Positions 28,741 to 42,054 are shown, counted from the stretch's first letter. The stretch: 59,150 nt of DNA from Guyanagaster necrorhizus (GCF_019112545.1 NW_025064901.1:566280-625429); one strand, 5' to 3'. Numbers and translations: made by a program. The notes: generated by a model not told the origin, from the sequence alone.

Positions 28741-31202
28741 GTATATTACTGACTTAAATACTGTATAAAAAAGTCTTAACAATTTCAAACTAAGTCATTA
28801 TCTCATTGTCTCAAACTAAACTTTTACTAAGTATAATTTAGAGATTAAAATTGTGATATTATTCTCTCTTTAAGATAATCATCTTTAATCACTCAAAAAA
28901 GTCTCAGAAATAAAATAACAGCTTTATTTTTTTTATTAATTTTTATCAAAGTGTCACATATCTAGTCTAAAAAAAATAGTTGAACTATAAGTGAAGATGA
29001 AGTCTATTTGTTTTTCATCAAAGGATCATTAAGTAAAAAAATAGTCATTTAGATCAGTACAATAATAATATAGAAAATACCAATACAGCAGACTGATAAA
29101 TTTCTGCATGTATTTTTAGAGCTAGCAGCCTCAAGACATCTTAGAAATAAATATTTCAACTACAGCATACAGACTCTAGATTATTAATTGTCTAAAATTT
29201 CTGCATTTATAGAACTATTACATCTCTCTAATAGTAGGCTTAAATAACAACACATCAATATCATTATATTATAGATATGAAAGATCTTAAGAGGCTGAAA
29301 GTCTGTAATAGCATCAAAAATATATATATAAATGTCAAGTTTTAGATTAATTCTGAGATCACTATATAGTTTAGTCTGAATGATCACAAAAAATCTCTTA
29401 TAAAGATATAATAATGTCTTTAATATTGCTCAATCCTACTATGATAAGTAGAGCATTGTCAAGTAGTATCAGACTAGAGATGATCTAGTATATAAAAATA
29501 TATATCTTAGATAGTATATATAGCAGCTTAAGTAGAAGTATACTCATTATAGTATTCAAACATAAATATAAACTCTAAAAATAGCAGAAATAGATAATAA
29601 TAGTAAGAATAAAAATAAGAGTAATCTTTTCATTAATAAAGAGTTCTATAGTAATATTGAAAAATAATATGAATGCAAGACTCAAAGGTTTTATATTATT
29701 GTGAGTGCAGTGAATCTGAATTTACCATAATGAGTTGTCTTGAAATTTGATCATATATATAAATATATACTATGCAAATAACATGTCATTATTTGTCCTC
29801 AAAAAGAACAATCTTAAGTGGAGAGTCTAAAGCACCTATATTGGAAGCTGCTAATATCAGAAAGATAACTTCTTTAAATTATTTAATTAAAACTGAAAAT
29901 CTAAGCTTCTGACAGAATTCTTAGATAACTGTGTTTCATAAATCTTAAAAGGTTTGCTGAAGACTAACAGGCTCTTATTTACTAGACAGAATATCAATCA
30001 ATAGTCATAGCTTTCTTTGTATACTTCATGCAGATATTTAACTGTAAATAAACACAATTTTTACTGTGTTTATATTAAATATATTTTTTACTTATTACTT
30101 TATAAATATATTTAAATAAGATAAGTCTTTGAGAGTTTGAAAGAGATCAAACTGTTCTGTGTTGAGAAATAATACTGGCCAGAAAAGATATAAAATTTAA
30201 ATAATCATTAATCATTAAACTGATTTATAGAAGTTTTTCAATGATTAAACTTAAAAGAGAGAAAGTCTCAAAACAAAGTCATTGAAATTGTCTAATCTTG
30301 CAAACTCAGAGAATCATCACTAATAGTAAGTATGAAGCTATTAGAATATAAGTTTTCATATTTTTTTTTTTTATATTTTAAGTTTGATATATTGAGTTTG
30401 ATTTTGATAAGCATTTTACATGTGTGGGTTGAAGATTTTATAGTGATACAAATCTATAATACAACTGTATATAGATATAATAGTCTAAGAGATAATATCA
30501 GAATTTTTGATTAAGAAAATACAATGATAAACTTAAAGTCTTTTTTTAAAAAGTGCATTTGACTAGCAGTTTCTCTATGTTATATCTATTTTGAATTTTT
30601 TTCAGTTTTATTAATTATGCAAGTAATGATCACATTTAATATTTCAATACTAATTTTTTTTTCAACTAGTTATAGATCCTGCTTTTACCACAGCTATAAT
30701 TTAAATAAAATTAAAATATTCACTCATTTTATTCAATACTTTGTATTCTACTACAAATTATATATACATACTTTTATTTTTCAGACTTAACTTTAAAATT
30801 ACATTTTGATAATTATTACTGTTATAAAGTCTACTCTTAAGACTCTTATTGAAACCATAAAATTCTATTCTATCATTGATAACTATGCTCATTTTTTGTT
30901 TATTGACTCATCTTGATTTTATTAATGTTTTTTTATATATAAAACTTTTTGGCTTTAAATAAGTGTTGTTTAAGTTTAAAGAAAAGCTTTTAAGTCTTAA
31001 TATAATCTGACTTATCAAACATTGATCATCCAAATCTGATATTATATATTATGACAAATGAGTTCTATGCTGCATGATATTTTATAATAAGCCTTTTTTA
31101 TATGAGAGATTTTTTTCAGTATACTAGCAGTTTTTTTATTACTATATCTCTGAAAATAAATAAGAAATCACTGTTTTTAATAATAAATTTTATCATCAAA
31201 GA
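28741..31202. other. AT-rich, CpG-free relic sequence
   Basis: I see no gene here. About 28.70-28.86 kb resembles the inner part of an A/B-type LTR in minus orientation (CTTAAATACTGTATAAA). It ends at ATTGTGATATTA followed by TTCTCTCTTTAAGATAATCAT, which mirrors a decayed polypurine tract and hairpin, so a minus-strand A/B-like relic probably starts there. The rest, to 31202, has no ORF above about 70 codons and no similarity that I can assign with confidence. Confidence 0.5.
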
Positions 31203-31700
31203 TGTTATATGCATGCTACCAGCCTCCATATTATCTCAACCAACCATAAATTCAATCATGCTACCCACCAGACTCTAGCTGCTTCCTATTATCTACTAAT
31301 TTCATTTCATTATTATCATTTCACATCTGTATTTTATATTGTAATATCTAGACCCTAAACTCGGTAGTGAATATTGACACTAGAACTTAATAGAACCTGA
31401 CTCAGAATTAGCTATCATTAGTATATAAAGCCATGTATATCACTATAACTACTCAGTTCAAATATCAACTTGGATAAGCCATCTACACTTTGCATTCACT
31501 TCAACTCCTCTCTACCTTATCTATCGGATTCTGTTCTAAAGGATATTCTAGTTTGTATCTCTGATAAAACTCCACTCTGTCCACTCAGATTTTTGGGCTC
31601 CAACTCAAGAGTGATATTGCCAGTAGCTTCATCAATGCCCATGCACTCTGCCAGACTTCATGCATGCACTCAAGTCCACTTGATTGGCATATTCCTAACA
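31203..31700 (+). repeat. 5' LTR of D1 (498 bp)
   Basis: It runs TGTTATATGCATGC to ATTCCTAACA. Internally TATATAAAG (near 31423) lies about 34 nt before AGTTCAAATAT (predicted RNA start/primer). The PBS after the LTR has decayed in this copy (ATATTCAAACT). Confidence 0.9.
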
Positions 31701-31739
31701 GTATATTCAAACTCAAACTCTTAGGTTAAAAATTTTATT

Positions 31740-33179
31740 ATGTCCACCACATTTATCTAACCTATAGAAACTGATTCTGAACAAACCCAGCCTACCTATC
31801 CAAACATGTTTTCCATAGAAGATATTCTGGCCTCTGTCTCAAAGAAACAACCAGACCTTTTCAGATCGGCCTCCAGTAGAGGACAACTTTCCTATAGAGA
31901 AATCTACTATTACTCTAGCTTCACTGCCTGCCAACCTAATTATGATGATTCCCCTAACTCTTTCAACACCACCAGTATTCCAACTAATAGGGCCTGAAGA
32001 GCCAGCCTGATATATGGTGCCCAAACCAACCCCCCAATAGACCCTTTATCTCTGGGCAACATGCATAGGAATCCAGACAGCCCAGACTCAGAGAGCAGAG
32101 ATGAAGACACCTCTACTCATACTTCTATCTGATGAAAACCAGATGGTAATCCACCAAACTCTTTTCCAGATGGTCCAGGAGATCCAGAAGGTCCAGATGG
32201 TCCCAATAGCCTAGGCAGCTCTGATAGCTCTACAGAAAGTAACAATCCAAACCAGCAGGATATATTCTTAGAATTCATGAACCTGTTACAAGAAGTCTCC
32301 ACTTTCCTCAACAACCTTAAATCAGCCACTATCTGTACCAAGGTCAAGAAATCAGAACTATTTGATAGCTCTGATCCTCACAAACTGAAGGCTTTCATCA
32401 TCTCTCTTCAGTTGAATTTCAACAACAGACTTACTGCATTTGCAATAGATGCTAACAAGGTTAACTATGCTATTTCATTCCTAGCCAGCACCATGCTTAA
32501 CTGGTTCAAACTAGACATTTTTAACTCCAATCCATGGAATCCATCAGCCTGGCAATTCTTCTATGCAGCTTTCCTAGATGAGCTTCATAGCAACTTCAGC
32601 CTCTTTGATGCTATCAGAGATGCTGAAGATACATTAGAACACCTTTGGATGTATAATGAAGATCAGATCATAAAGTATATGGTTCAATTCAATCAGTACA
32701 CTTCACAAATTAGATATGAAGATAACTCTCTCCATCACACCTTTTACTGTGGCCTCTGCACCCATATCAAGGATGACATGGCACACTATGGGAAGCCAAA
32801 CAACCTTCATAAAATACACTTCCTTGCCTAAGAACTTGATGCTCACTACTGGATCTGGAAGACCAAAATTGCCTGTGAAAACTGAGACAATAAATCTCCC
32901 AATTCTAAATCCAAGGGGTTTAACACATCTTTCTCAGACTCTAGCTCCACACCAAAATCTACCACTTCTAAGCCTTATGCTGACAAGCTAGGCAAAGATG
33001 GCCATCTTACTCAGGAAGAAAAAGACCACAGATGCCAGAACAACCTTTGTATGTTCTGTGAAGCCAAACATAAGACCAAAGACTGCAATAAGCAGAAGGC
33101 AGCAGCCTCTGCCAAGAGTCATGCAGCAGAAGTTGACACTGCTTCCATAGAACTGACTCCAACAGAGTTAGAAAACTAA
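31740..33179 (+). pseudogene. gag: Gag of D1
   Basis: The frame runs from ATG 31740 to TAA 33177 with a handful of stops. N-terminal part: NMFSIEDILASVSKK. Capsid: 32277-32831 is open (184 aa; NLLQEVSTFLNNL, NYAISFLASTMLNWF, DAIRDAEDTLEHLWMY). The C-terminal zinc knuckle CMFCEAKHKTKDC has CX2CX3HX4C spacing, one residue tighter than in families A and B. This is the family D Gag arrangement, also seen in D2 and D3. There is no ORF1-like overlapping frame. Confidence 0.85.
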
Positions 33180-36100
33180 GAAGCAACTCTGTTCTCTCTG
33201 TGCAAGTTCAGAGTTGCATTGACTCTATTTGCACACCAGAGATCATCACCCTCAATGCAACATCTCTTTCAATCACTTTTTCCACATTTCTCTTTCAGCA
33301 GAATTACCAACTGCCACAAAATCTGATGGCTCTCCAACTTGTATCATTCCATGTTTTTTTACCCTTATTGACTCTGGTTTTAGCCACTGCTTTGTTGACA
33401 CTAAATATATAGCTGCTAATGAAATCTCTATTAAAACCATCTCTAGTGTGCAACTTCAATTATTTGATGGCTCCATTGAGAGCCATATATCTCAAATCAC
33501 AATTATCTCCATCTGTTTTCCATCTGGAGATATCTTTCCCATTGACTCTTATGTCACTCCTCTGGATTCATCATGCAACCTTATCCTAGGATACAACTGG
33601 CTCTCCCACTACAATCCACTGATTGACTGGGCAGAGAACAGTATCATTTTTTATTCAAGCTATCAGAATATCACTCCAACTAATTCTGCAGCCTCCACCA
33701 CATCTCAGAGACTTCTGTGCCCATAGGACAACAGTCCACCTCTCTCTGAGCCTTTCAGCTCAATTCTGAGACTTCTGTGCCCATCAGACTCCATCAGTCT
33801 AACTTCTAGGGCTACACTCCAGTCCAAATTGACTCCAAATAGCCAATGGACTCTATTCCCATACAAACCCATTTACTCCTATCCTCCCTCAGAGTCTTTT
33901 ACTATGAAAGCACACCCAAAGATCTCCATCATATCCACTGCCACATTTGTCTGAGCCAGTGTAGAAGAAGGCACTCAGCAGTTTATACTGCAGTCTTTCT
34001 TGCCTAATATTAGAGCCAAAGCTGCATTCGTAGAACCAGCAGATCTTTCATCAGTGCCAGTAGAGTACCATGATTTTGCAGATGTCTTCAGCAATACCCT
34101 CTCCAAAAAGCTACCTGAAGACAGGCTGTATGACCTCAAAATCAACCTTGAGAAAGGAACATCTCCACTGCTTAGACCCATTTATTCTCTCTCAGAATCT
34201 GAACTCAAGATCCTACAAGAGTTTATTGATGATAATCTGTGCAATGAGTTCATTACTCTGTCTCACTCTCCACACAGAGCTCTAGTTCTATTTATCAAGA
34301 AGAAGACCAGTGAACTCTGACTCTGTGTTGACTACTGTGGCCTAAACAAAATCTCCAAGAAGGTTCACTACCCTCTTCCTCTCATTTCTGATCTCCTCAA
34401 CTCTGCCTGCTCTGCACACATCTACATCAAGCTTGACCTTCAACATGCCTACCATCTCATTCATATAGCTAAGGGGGATGAATGGAAAACAGCCTTCTGG
34501 ACCCATTATAGTTCCTTTGAATGGCATGTCATGTCTTTTAGTCTTACAAATGCTCCAGCGGCATTCCAATGATTTGTAAACAATATATTCTCTGACATGC
34601 TCAACATATCAGTAGTAGTCTACCTCGACAACATCCTCATATATTCTGACAATCCAGAAGATCACCAGAAACATGTTTGTGAGGTCCTACATAGGCTTAG
34701 AGCTAATAGACTCTATTGCAAATGTTCCAAATGTGAATTCAACTGGGATTCCATGGAATATCTAGGCTACATTCTATCACCTGAAGGACTTTGCAAGTCT
34801 GAAGAAAAAGTCAAGACCATTATTGACTGGCTGATGCCATAAAAAGTCAAAGACATCCAATCTTTTCTTAGCTTTGCCAACTTCTACCATTGCTTCATAC
34901 ACAAATATAGTGATATTATTCTTCTCCTTACATGACTCACCTATAAAGAAACTCTATGGAAATTTGATGACAAATACTTGGCTGCCTTCAATGAGTTGAA
35001 ACAGGCCTTTACACATGCCCCCATTCTTACTCACTGGATTCCTGATTGAAAGATAGTGGTGGAAACTGACACCTCTAACTATGCAATTGCAGCTATTCTC
35101 TCTATCTATCTTGAAGATGACAAAATTCACCTCATCACTTTCCACTCCCAGAGCCTCTACAATGCCAAACTCAACTATGACACCTATGACAAAGAGCTTC
35201 TAGCTATTTTTGAAGTCTTTAAATATTGGTGGCACTATCTTGAAGGCTCTGTAGACTCTATTGATGTTGTAACAGATCATAAGAATCTTGAATACTTCGC
35301 CACCACTAAGATTCTATCCTGCCAACAGGTCTGCTGGTCTGAATACCTATCCCAGTTCAACCTAGTAATCCGGTTCCATCCTGGAAAACTTGGTGAGAAA
35401 CTGGATGTGCTCACTAGATGATGGGACATCTACTCTAAAGAGAGAGATAGCCAATATGCCTAAATCAACCCCCACAATTTCTGACCTGTGTTCACCTAAG
35501 AACAACTCTCTGCATCACTCTGAGCAACCTATCTTGAAGGCCCCACCTTATAGGCTAGTACTATCATAGATATCAACAAACTCCATACTGATATCAGACA
35601 AGCATAATCCTCTGATGCTACATCCTTCAATGGCCTCCACCAGGCCAAGGCCACTTCTGAATCCTCTCCCTCTCAATGATCTATTGACAAATCCAACATC
35701 CTTCACTTCAAAGGCTGCATCTATGTCCTGGACTCTGACAATCTCCATCTCCATATACTATAGAACAATCATAACCATATCTTGGCAGGTCACTTTAGTC
35801 AAAACCAGACATTAGAACTAATCCAGCAGAACTACACCTGGCCAAAGATGCATGAATATGTCCAACACTATATTAAATCCTGCACAGTTTGTGGGCAGAA
35901 TAAAGCACTCAGACACTACTCCTATGGGTTACTCAAACCTCTGCCAGTTTCTGAATGACCATGAGATTCTATTTTCATGGACTTCATTGAACAACTACTG
36001 GACTCCAATGGATTCACCACTATCTTAGTAGTCATAGACTGAGCTAGCAAGCAAGCCATCTTCATTCCCACTCATGACACCATCAACTCCATAGAGCTTG

Positions 36101-37092
36101 CCCAACTTTTTCTTATCTATATATTCTCCAAACATGGGGTATCCAGTCATATCACATCTGACTGCAGCTCTAAATTTGTCTTCCAATTTACTCATGCCTT
36201 AGCTGTAGCCCTTGACATAGAACTCCACCTTATCTCTGGTTATCATCTGGAGGCTGACAGCCAAACTGAATGAGCAAACCAAACTCTGAAACAATACATC
36301 TGCATCTACTGCTCCTATCAGCAGGACAACTGAGACACTCTCCTACCCATTGCTGAATTTGCCTATAACAATGTCCCTAACATGTCCACTGGAATTTCCC
36401 CATTTTTCACTAACAAGGGTTACCACTCCAATATCACCATTTACCTTGAAAGGGACATCGCCTCCACTCAGGCTCAAGACTTTGCAGTCAACCTAGATGA
36501 ACTCCATCAATTACTGAAAAATAAAATTTCTAAAGCTCAGTCTTGCTATAAGATCTAAGCAAATAAGCATCAGATCCTGGCACCTCTATTCACAGTGGAG
36601 GACAAGATCTATCTCAGCTCCAAACATATCAAAACCACTCATCTGACCAGAAAATTCTTAAAAAAATACCTTAGCCCTTTCAAAATCATAGTCCAACCTA
36701 GTACTCACTCCTTTACCCTGAGGCTTCCACCGGATCTCTGATCCATTCACCTCATCTTCTATGTGTCACAATTGGAACCCATAGAAGAAAACACCATTTC
36801 TAACTGAATCCAACCACTACTGCCTCCAGTTGAAGTCAATAGAGAAGAACATTTCCAAATAGCCTAAATCTTCGACTCTAAACTGGACCACTGGTTCTGC
36901 TGCCCACTGCTGTACAAAATCCAGTGGCTAGGATATGAAGGTATTAATAAAGAATTTGCTTGATTATTGGCCTCCAAATTCTCTACCAATAAATTTATTG
37001 AGGAATTTCACCATCGATACTCAGGCAAACTAGGACCCTTATCCAAAGTCACTCAATCATTCCATTCTTAATACAAGACTACTCTAGATGCC
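33172..37092 (+). pseudogene. pol: Pol of D1 (PR, RT, RNase H, IN, chromodomain)
   Basis: It starts in the -1 frame of gag (33200-33270, [19 protein letters not shown]), then a 1-nt deletion near 33272 moves it by a frame. Protease: [15 protein letters not shown] (about 33364) and [17 protein letters not shown]: 34000-34840, with VYLDNILIYSD at 34618-34650, where the second catalytic Asp is Asn. RNase H: VETDTSNYAIAAILS (35058) and TDHKNLEYF. Integrase: around 35800-36600, decayed, with IDC/ITSDC in place of intact DDE residues. Chromodomain: YKIQWLGYEG near 36930. Several stops break it, and it is non-functional. Confidence 0.85.
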
Positions 37093-37099
37093 ACCAGAG

Positions 37100-37633
37100 T
37101 GTTATGATTTTTCCTATTTTCTTCTCATTTTTCTTTTCTTTTCTTCAGAAATGACCCCTATCTTTGCTTAGTCAGGGCACTTAGGCCAGCGCTTATGATC
37201 ATGGGAATGCTTAGCTCAGCAACCCAAGTTGGTCATTCTCCCGCTGCACTGCTATGCGCTGTGAAGGGAGAGACAATACCTTTTTTGTCCTCAAATTGCA
37301 GTGCACAACCACAGCTCTGCAGTGAGACAACAGCTTTTGTGAGAGACCTAGCAATGATAGGGGGAATAGCTCTACAGCAGACAATATCTTTTGTGAACAG
37401 TTATTTATAACACAATAACAGAATAGTATTTAAGTAGCTTAGTTCTTGCTGTAATACCCCAGTCTTGAACTAAAGTTTTACTTCACCATCTTATCTCGAG
37501 CTCCTGCTACTTGCAACACCTTGACCTCATAACACTCTCATCACATCAAGTGAACTCAGTCGGATATACCCGAAGTGCAAGGTACCGAACTGTTTATCAT
37601 GTGTTGATTGTCACATGGAATTTGGGCTTAACA
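37100..37633 (+). repeat. 5' LTR of B1 (534 bp)
   Basis: TGTTATGATT...GGGCTTAACA, preceded by CAGAG; same length as 44966-45499. Confidence 0.95.
37427..37473 (+). promoter_or_regulatory. TATA-like box and self-primer of B1
   Basis: TATTTAAG (37427-37434) is followed 34 nt later by AGTCTTGAACTAA (37461-37473), the predicted RNA 5' end. The 13-mer pairs with the PBS at 37635-37647 with one U-G wobble. Confidence 0.7.
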
Positions 37634-37634
37634 A

Positions 37635-37647
37635 TTAGTTCGAGACT
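37635..37647 (+). other. Primer-binding site of B1 (self-priming)
   Basis: TTAGTTCGAGACT, one base after the LTR; complementary to 37461-37473. Confidence 0.73.
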
Positions 37648-37688
37648 CCTTGCTTCCCTTCTTAAGCCTAAAATGCTTTGAGAACTGA

Positions 37689-39020
37689 ATGCCCCCTGCT
37701 CTAAATCCATCCGATCCGAACTTCACTCATGAGTTCTTCGAACTCTTGGCTTCTATTATAGGAACCTTGATCGGTCTATTGGTGATCATACAGCTGTGCT
37801 GTGGACACCAATCCATTACCGCCTGGGCTATCCGACATTATCAAGAGTTCCAATGCATCCGTACAATCCTCTGAAATGTCACACCTGACCTCCCCCTCCA
37901 TGACATCCCTGCCTCTGTCCGAAACTCCATCCAAAACCCCAAAGAAACAGAAGACGAGCCTGGGCACTTGACTGAAAGGGGTTCTAGGAAAGAGGAGGAG
38001 CAGCAGCAGCAGTGGCAACATCAATATCCCCCAAGACTCCCATCAGCAGTCGTCCGAGACCCTGGAAACCCTTGGGCTACAGGGTTTCGATGATCCCAAC
38101 CTGATACCCCTACCTCTGCCTCCGAGCGCAGCATCACTGCATCAAAAACAACCATTGCCCAATCTGGAATTGGGCATCGGACTAGAGACTCCTTGGATGC
38201 CGTTCGGATGGCTCCAGCAGCCAGAAGCATCACAAGGAGCAGTGGAAGGGGGACAAGGGTCAGTAGCCCCAACCTCTTTTTTGATGACACCAACAGAGAT
38301 GAAGTCTGATACTGGCAAGCAGTGTCAAGAGCAGCCAGTAGAATGGAGCAAGAGCGAGGAGGAACCCCATGCCTACCAAGGTGTGGTCCAGTGGTACCAA
38401 ACCCAATACGGCCGACCCCTCACTCCCTTGCCAGATACCTCGATACCACAATCAGCGCTCCTGACTCTCCGTTCTAGGAACCAGCCACTCCCATCAGTGA
38501 GCCCAACCCCTGGACTGGACCAGCCAGAGTCATCCATGCTGACGACTACTACCATAGGGAGCTGACACTCCTCAGTGACGACTGCCCATTATCATATGGG
38601 ACAGACACCATCGCCGAAACTGATGATATCCCCATCTGAGGAGATAGGATACCGTCAGACTTCAGATCAATCGGGGGCGACGATGAACATATTGACCCCA
38701 CTGGGGACCTCAAAAGGGTTCTCGACGGGCCAATTGCCGCCCTCTTCCTCCACCCCCGCTTCTACAGAAACTTCTGCCGGTATCGCTGAGCAGTGGCACC
38801 ACCAGCAGAAGGAGAGGAGGAGCAGCCCGACCGGGAGCCTTCTCCTCGACCCGGACCCGACGATGCCGAGTCAAGTACTCAGCCCCAACCTTCCCACCCT
38901 GGAAACCTATGGCCTGCAAGGCAGTTCCCTCCTCGAGGAGACCACTGACAAGGGGGCCGAAGGGGACGACAAGGACGAGGGAGAGGACCACAGGGGCCAA
39001 GTGGTGGATCCCATCCTTGA
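37689..39020 (+). pseudogene. B1 ORF1: membrane-helix ORF overlapping gag
   Basis: ATG 37689 (MPPALNPSDPNFTHEFF), the first ATG after the PBS, to TGA 39018-39020, about 443 codons with a few stops of the CGA-to-TGA or CAA/TGG type. A hydrophobic helix (LLASIIGTLIGLLVIIQLC) occupies about residues 19-38. The middle is Arg/Ser/Pro-rich. The end carries the conserved block HIDPTGDLKRVLDGPIAALFL and FYRNF, shared with NB, B2 and partly with A2. Gag is in the +1 frame relative to it, the same phase as in family A. Function unknown. Confidence 0.65.
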
Positions 39021-40710
39021 ATGGGGAAGCATCGTAAGTATGACCACATATCAAGAACAAGAGAGGAGGCATCGGGAACGGGAAGCACGAGAGGAGGAGT
39101 TTATCTGGCTATATCAAGAACAAGTAGCCGAGTTATGGAGGGATGATCGCTGGCTACGATTGTCCCTGGGGTGAAGGTATACTGCTGCCGATCAGGTCGA
39201 GAAGGAGGAGATTTTACAGTATGCTGCAACTGAGCAAGCTATTTTTAATTTCAACCAGTGCTTCTTACACTATCAGATGATGGTGATGCTGCCATACCAG
39301 CTGAGATTTGGCAAGAGGGAACCATCCAAGCCCTGGACGCCGAGCATGATGCCGGCGAAATCAACAGAGTGGACAATGCCATCAATACGATCGGTGCAGA
39401 CAGCCACATCAAGACACTCGCTCACCACATCGGCTGTCCATAGCACGGCATCTTGGCTGACCCATTCCTATGCGCAGCTGAGAATTTACCACCCGAATCC
39501 CTGGACCAGCACAGGAAGCTGATTACTAGGAGGACAGCCACCTCCTGACAAGGCAACCGGGTCGGCACTGGCCAACGAGAAGAAGGATGACCCCGAAGCA
39601 ATGGCACAGGGGTGGACGATCAAAGATGGAAGGATCATCAAGAAGGAAGAACCACCGACACCAAGAAGCCCCGTCGCTGATGATGGGTCCCTACACTCCT
39701 TTTCAGGACCACCGACAGATTGGGCTGGTCCCCTGGGGGGGGAACTTCCCAATTCGATGGCATCTCTTGATCTGAAGGTGCATGTATTAAATGTCAAACT
39801 GACATTTGGATGGGACCCCCTTCCTTTTAAGGGGGCTTCAGATGATATTGACCACTTCCTTATGGATTGTGACCAGTATTTTCAGGTCTTTGCTTCATAC
39901 TTCCTTCACGACATATACAAGGTGAACTACGCTACCACCTACTTCGAGGATAAGGCAAAAGTATGGTGGGTACTACTGGCCCCTAACTTCTGGTCCACCA
40001 TGTGACAACACAGCCAGTACCCCGCCTGGACGGTGTTGAAACAAATGATCCACGACAAGTTCACGGATCCGGTGGTCCGAGAAGTACACAAGGCAAAGAT
40101 GAAGGAATACAAGATGGGCAACAAGGTGATGCCTGACTACTTTGACGAGTTGGAGCGACTCGGAAAGCTCGCAGGAATCTGGGAGGATGTAGTGGACTCC
40201 AGACGAATGATCGAGTATATGAAGCGGGGAGTACCACCTCATTACCTAAAGACCATTTCAGATCTCGGCCATAGCATCCCAGTCGGCTATGATGACTGGA
40301 AGTCAAGAATTACCCTAATGTGGCAAGAACAGCAATGACAGAAGGCCGAAGCGACAAACCTGTGGGACCAACACAGGTACCAGGGACAGGGCTCGAAGCC
40401 CTCCACCTCCCATGTGACCACATCTGCCAGGCCCAGCAGCTCAACCCCAACTTCCAGAAATGATGAGAAGCAAACTGATAAGGGCCCAAGTATCAGAATG
40501 GGTAAGCAAATTGACGTGGATCACCTCAAGAAGGAGGGTAAGTGCTTCAATTGTGGCCAATCTGGACACATGGCATGGAACTGTCCAGAGAAGAAGAACA
40601 AGCGCACACAGGAGGACATCAGGGCACAGATTGCAGAACTAACCAAAGAAGTGCAGGACCTTGGGGACGACGACAAACCCAAGGAGGTAAAAGAAGGGGC
40701 CGAGCAGTAG
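37900..40710 (+). pseudogene. gag: Gag of B1
   Basis: The frame starts at ATG 37900 (MTSLPLSETP) and ends at TAG 40708. Open runs include 38155-38565, 38575-39174, 39601-40005 and 40033-40338. The first part is Pro/Ser/Thr-rich. A charged segment ERRHREREAREEEFIWLYQE lies at about 39060. Capsid: PFKGASDDIDHFLMDCDQYF (near 39828) to YFDELERLGKLAGIWEDV. Zinc knuckle: CFNCGQSGHMAWNC (near 40546, intact CCHC). It ends EVKEGAEQ, overlapping the pol frame, which is open from at least 40542. Confidence 0.85.
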
Positions 40711-42054
40711 GTGATTCGACTGCCTTAGCTAAGGAAACAAGTAACGGGTCACAACCTGCTGGACAGACTGACATTTTATCTTCTATAGTACTACCATCTA
40801 TGTCTAAATTATGCATGCATTCGAATATACTCGACCTCGTTACTCAGAAACCAGAATCACCTAAGGAATCGACTTCTATGACTCAAGCGCCGACGAAGGG
40901 CCAAAGAAGGGCAGAGAGCCCTAACAAAGGTATGTCATCATTCAAAGATCATCAAGCTAAAAATATAAAACAGACTCAATTGCCTTCGGGCCAAACAGGA
41001 GCAGAGAGCCCCACAGTCTGGCTGAAGCTATTCGATACTGAATGGACTTGGCAGGCAATCAAAGATGCAGAAACCAAAGCAGCAGTAGCAGCGGCTGTAC
41101 TCAAGAATTGGGTACACAAGACCCACGTGGAGGAAGTGATCGACGACATGATCATAGGAATGTGCAAAGTGGAGAGGTGCCAGGCACTTGAATGGCTCGA
41201 TGAATTACATAGACCACAAAAATTCATTCGATGAACCAAATCCTCTGGGCAAGACCTAGTAACCAAGGTGCAGATCGAGACACTAACATCTCGATCTACC
41301 CATGCAGTCACTGCCCTGATCAACAGTGGCTGCATGGGGAGTTCCATTAATCGATCTTTTGTCACTAAGCATCAATTACCTACCCAGGCAACAGCGGCCC
41401 TGATTCCTGTCTATAACACAGATGGAACAAAGAACCAAGCCGGATCAATTACTGAATACATGGAGCTTAGGCTCACTATCGGCGATCACTCAGAACGAAT
41501 CAACTTAGCAGTAACAGACCTAGGAACCAGAGAAGTATTCCTAGGCTATGACTGGCTAATCAGATATAACCCGCTGATCAATTGGAAAACTGGGCACATC
41601 ATTTTCGCTTGATGCCACTGCTGGAAAATTCCATTTGAATTACCAGATGAAGATCCCGTGGACCGATGGGACGAAGAAATGGAAGATGGCGAAACAATAC
41701 TTGCCATCGATCTTCAAAGGGCCATTAATATTCGTGCAACACACTACGCTAATGACCTAGCAGCAAAAGCTAATGCCGAAAAAGGGGAAAGGACATTCGA
41801 AGAAATGGTGCCTGAATGGGTGCGTGACTACTGGGATTTATTTGAAAAAGAAAGTTTCGATGAACTACCCAATGCAAAACCATGGGACCATGCCATCGAA
41901 CTAATCCCTAACTCAAACACCAACCTAGATTGCAAATGCTACCCACTAGGTAATAACAAACAACAGGAACTAGACAAGTTCCTTGAGGAGAACTTATCTA
42001 GCAGGTGAATCCGGCCATCAAAGTTACCAATGGCATCACTCTTCTTTGTCAAAA
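40542..42054 (+). pseudogene. pol: B1 Pol: linker, protease and RT fingers
   Basis: Open pieces 40542-41234, 41268-41612 and 41658-42008, in the -1 frame of gag. The protease motif reads LINSGCMGS where A2 has LVDSGCTGS, so the catalytic Asp is Asn and the protease should be inactive. The C-lobe VFLGYDWLIRYNPLINW follows. RT fingers start at LDKFLEENLSSR. Near 42054 a 28-bp deletion removes the KDGKLRPVQD block and shifts the frame, so everything downstream is in another frame. Confidence 0.85.

Larger units (their letters stand above)
31203..37099 (+). mobile_element. D1: family D chromovirus, interrupted by B1
   Basis: 5' LTR (31203-31700), gag (31740-33179) and pol (to about 37092), ending in a decayed chromodomain. 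B1 inserted at 37100 (TSD CAGAG), and the remaining D1 tail should continue at 45505. No 3' LTR of D1 is found. It is CpG-poor, with many TGA/TAG at Arg/Trp positions. RT has YLDN in place of YLDD. The sister copies are D2 and D3. Confidence 0.9.

Noticed and set aside
37195..37410. 71-codon ORF in the B1 LTR (also 44965-45276)
   Set aside because: It lies in U3 upstream of the predicted RNA start, so it would not be on the element's mRNA, and it differs in frame and length between the two LTRs.
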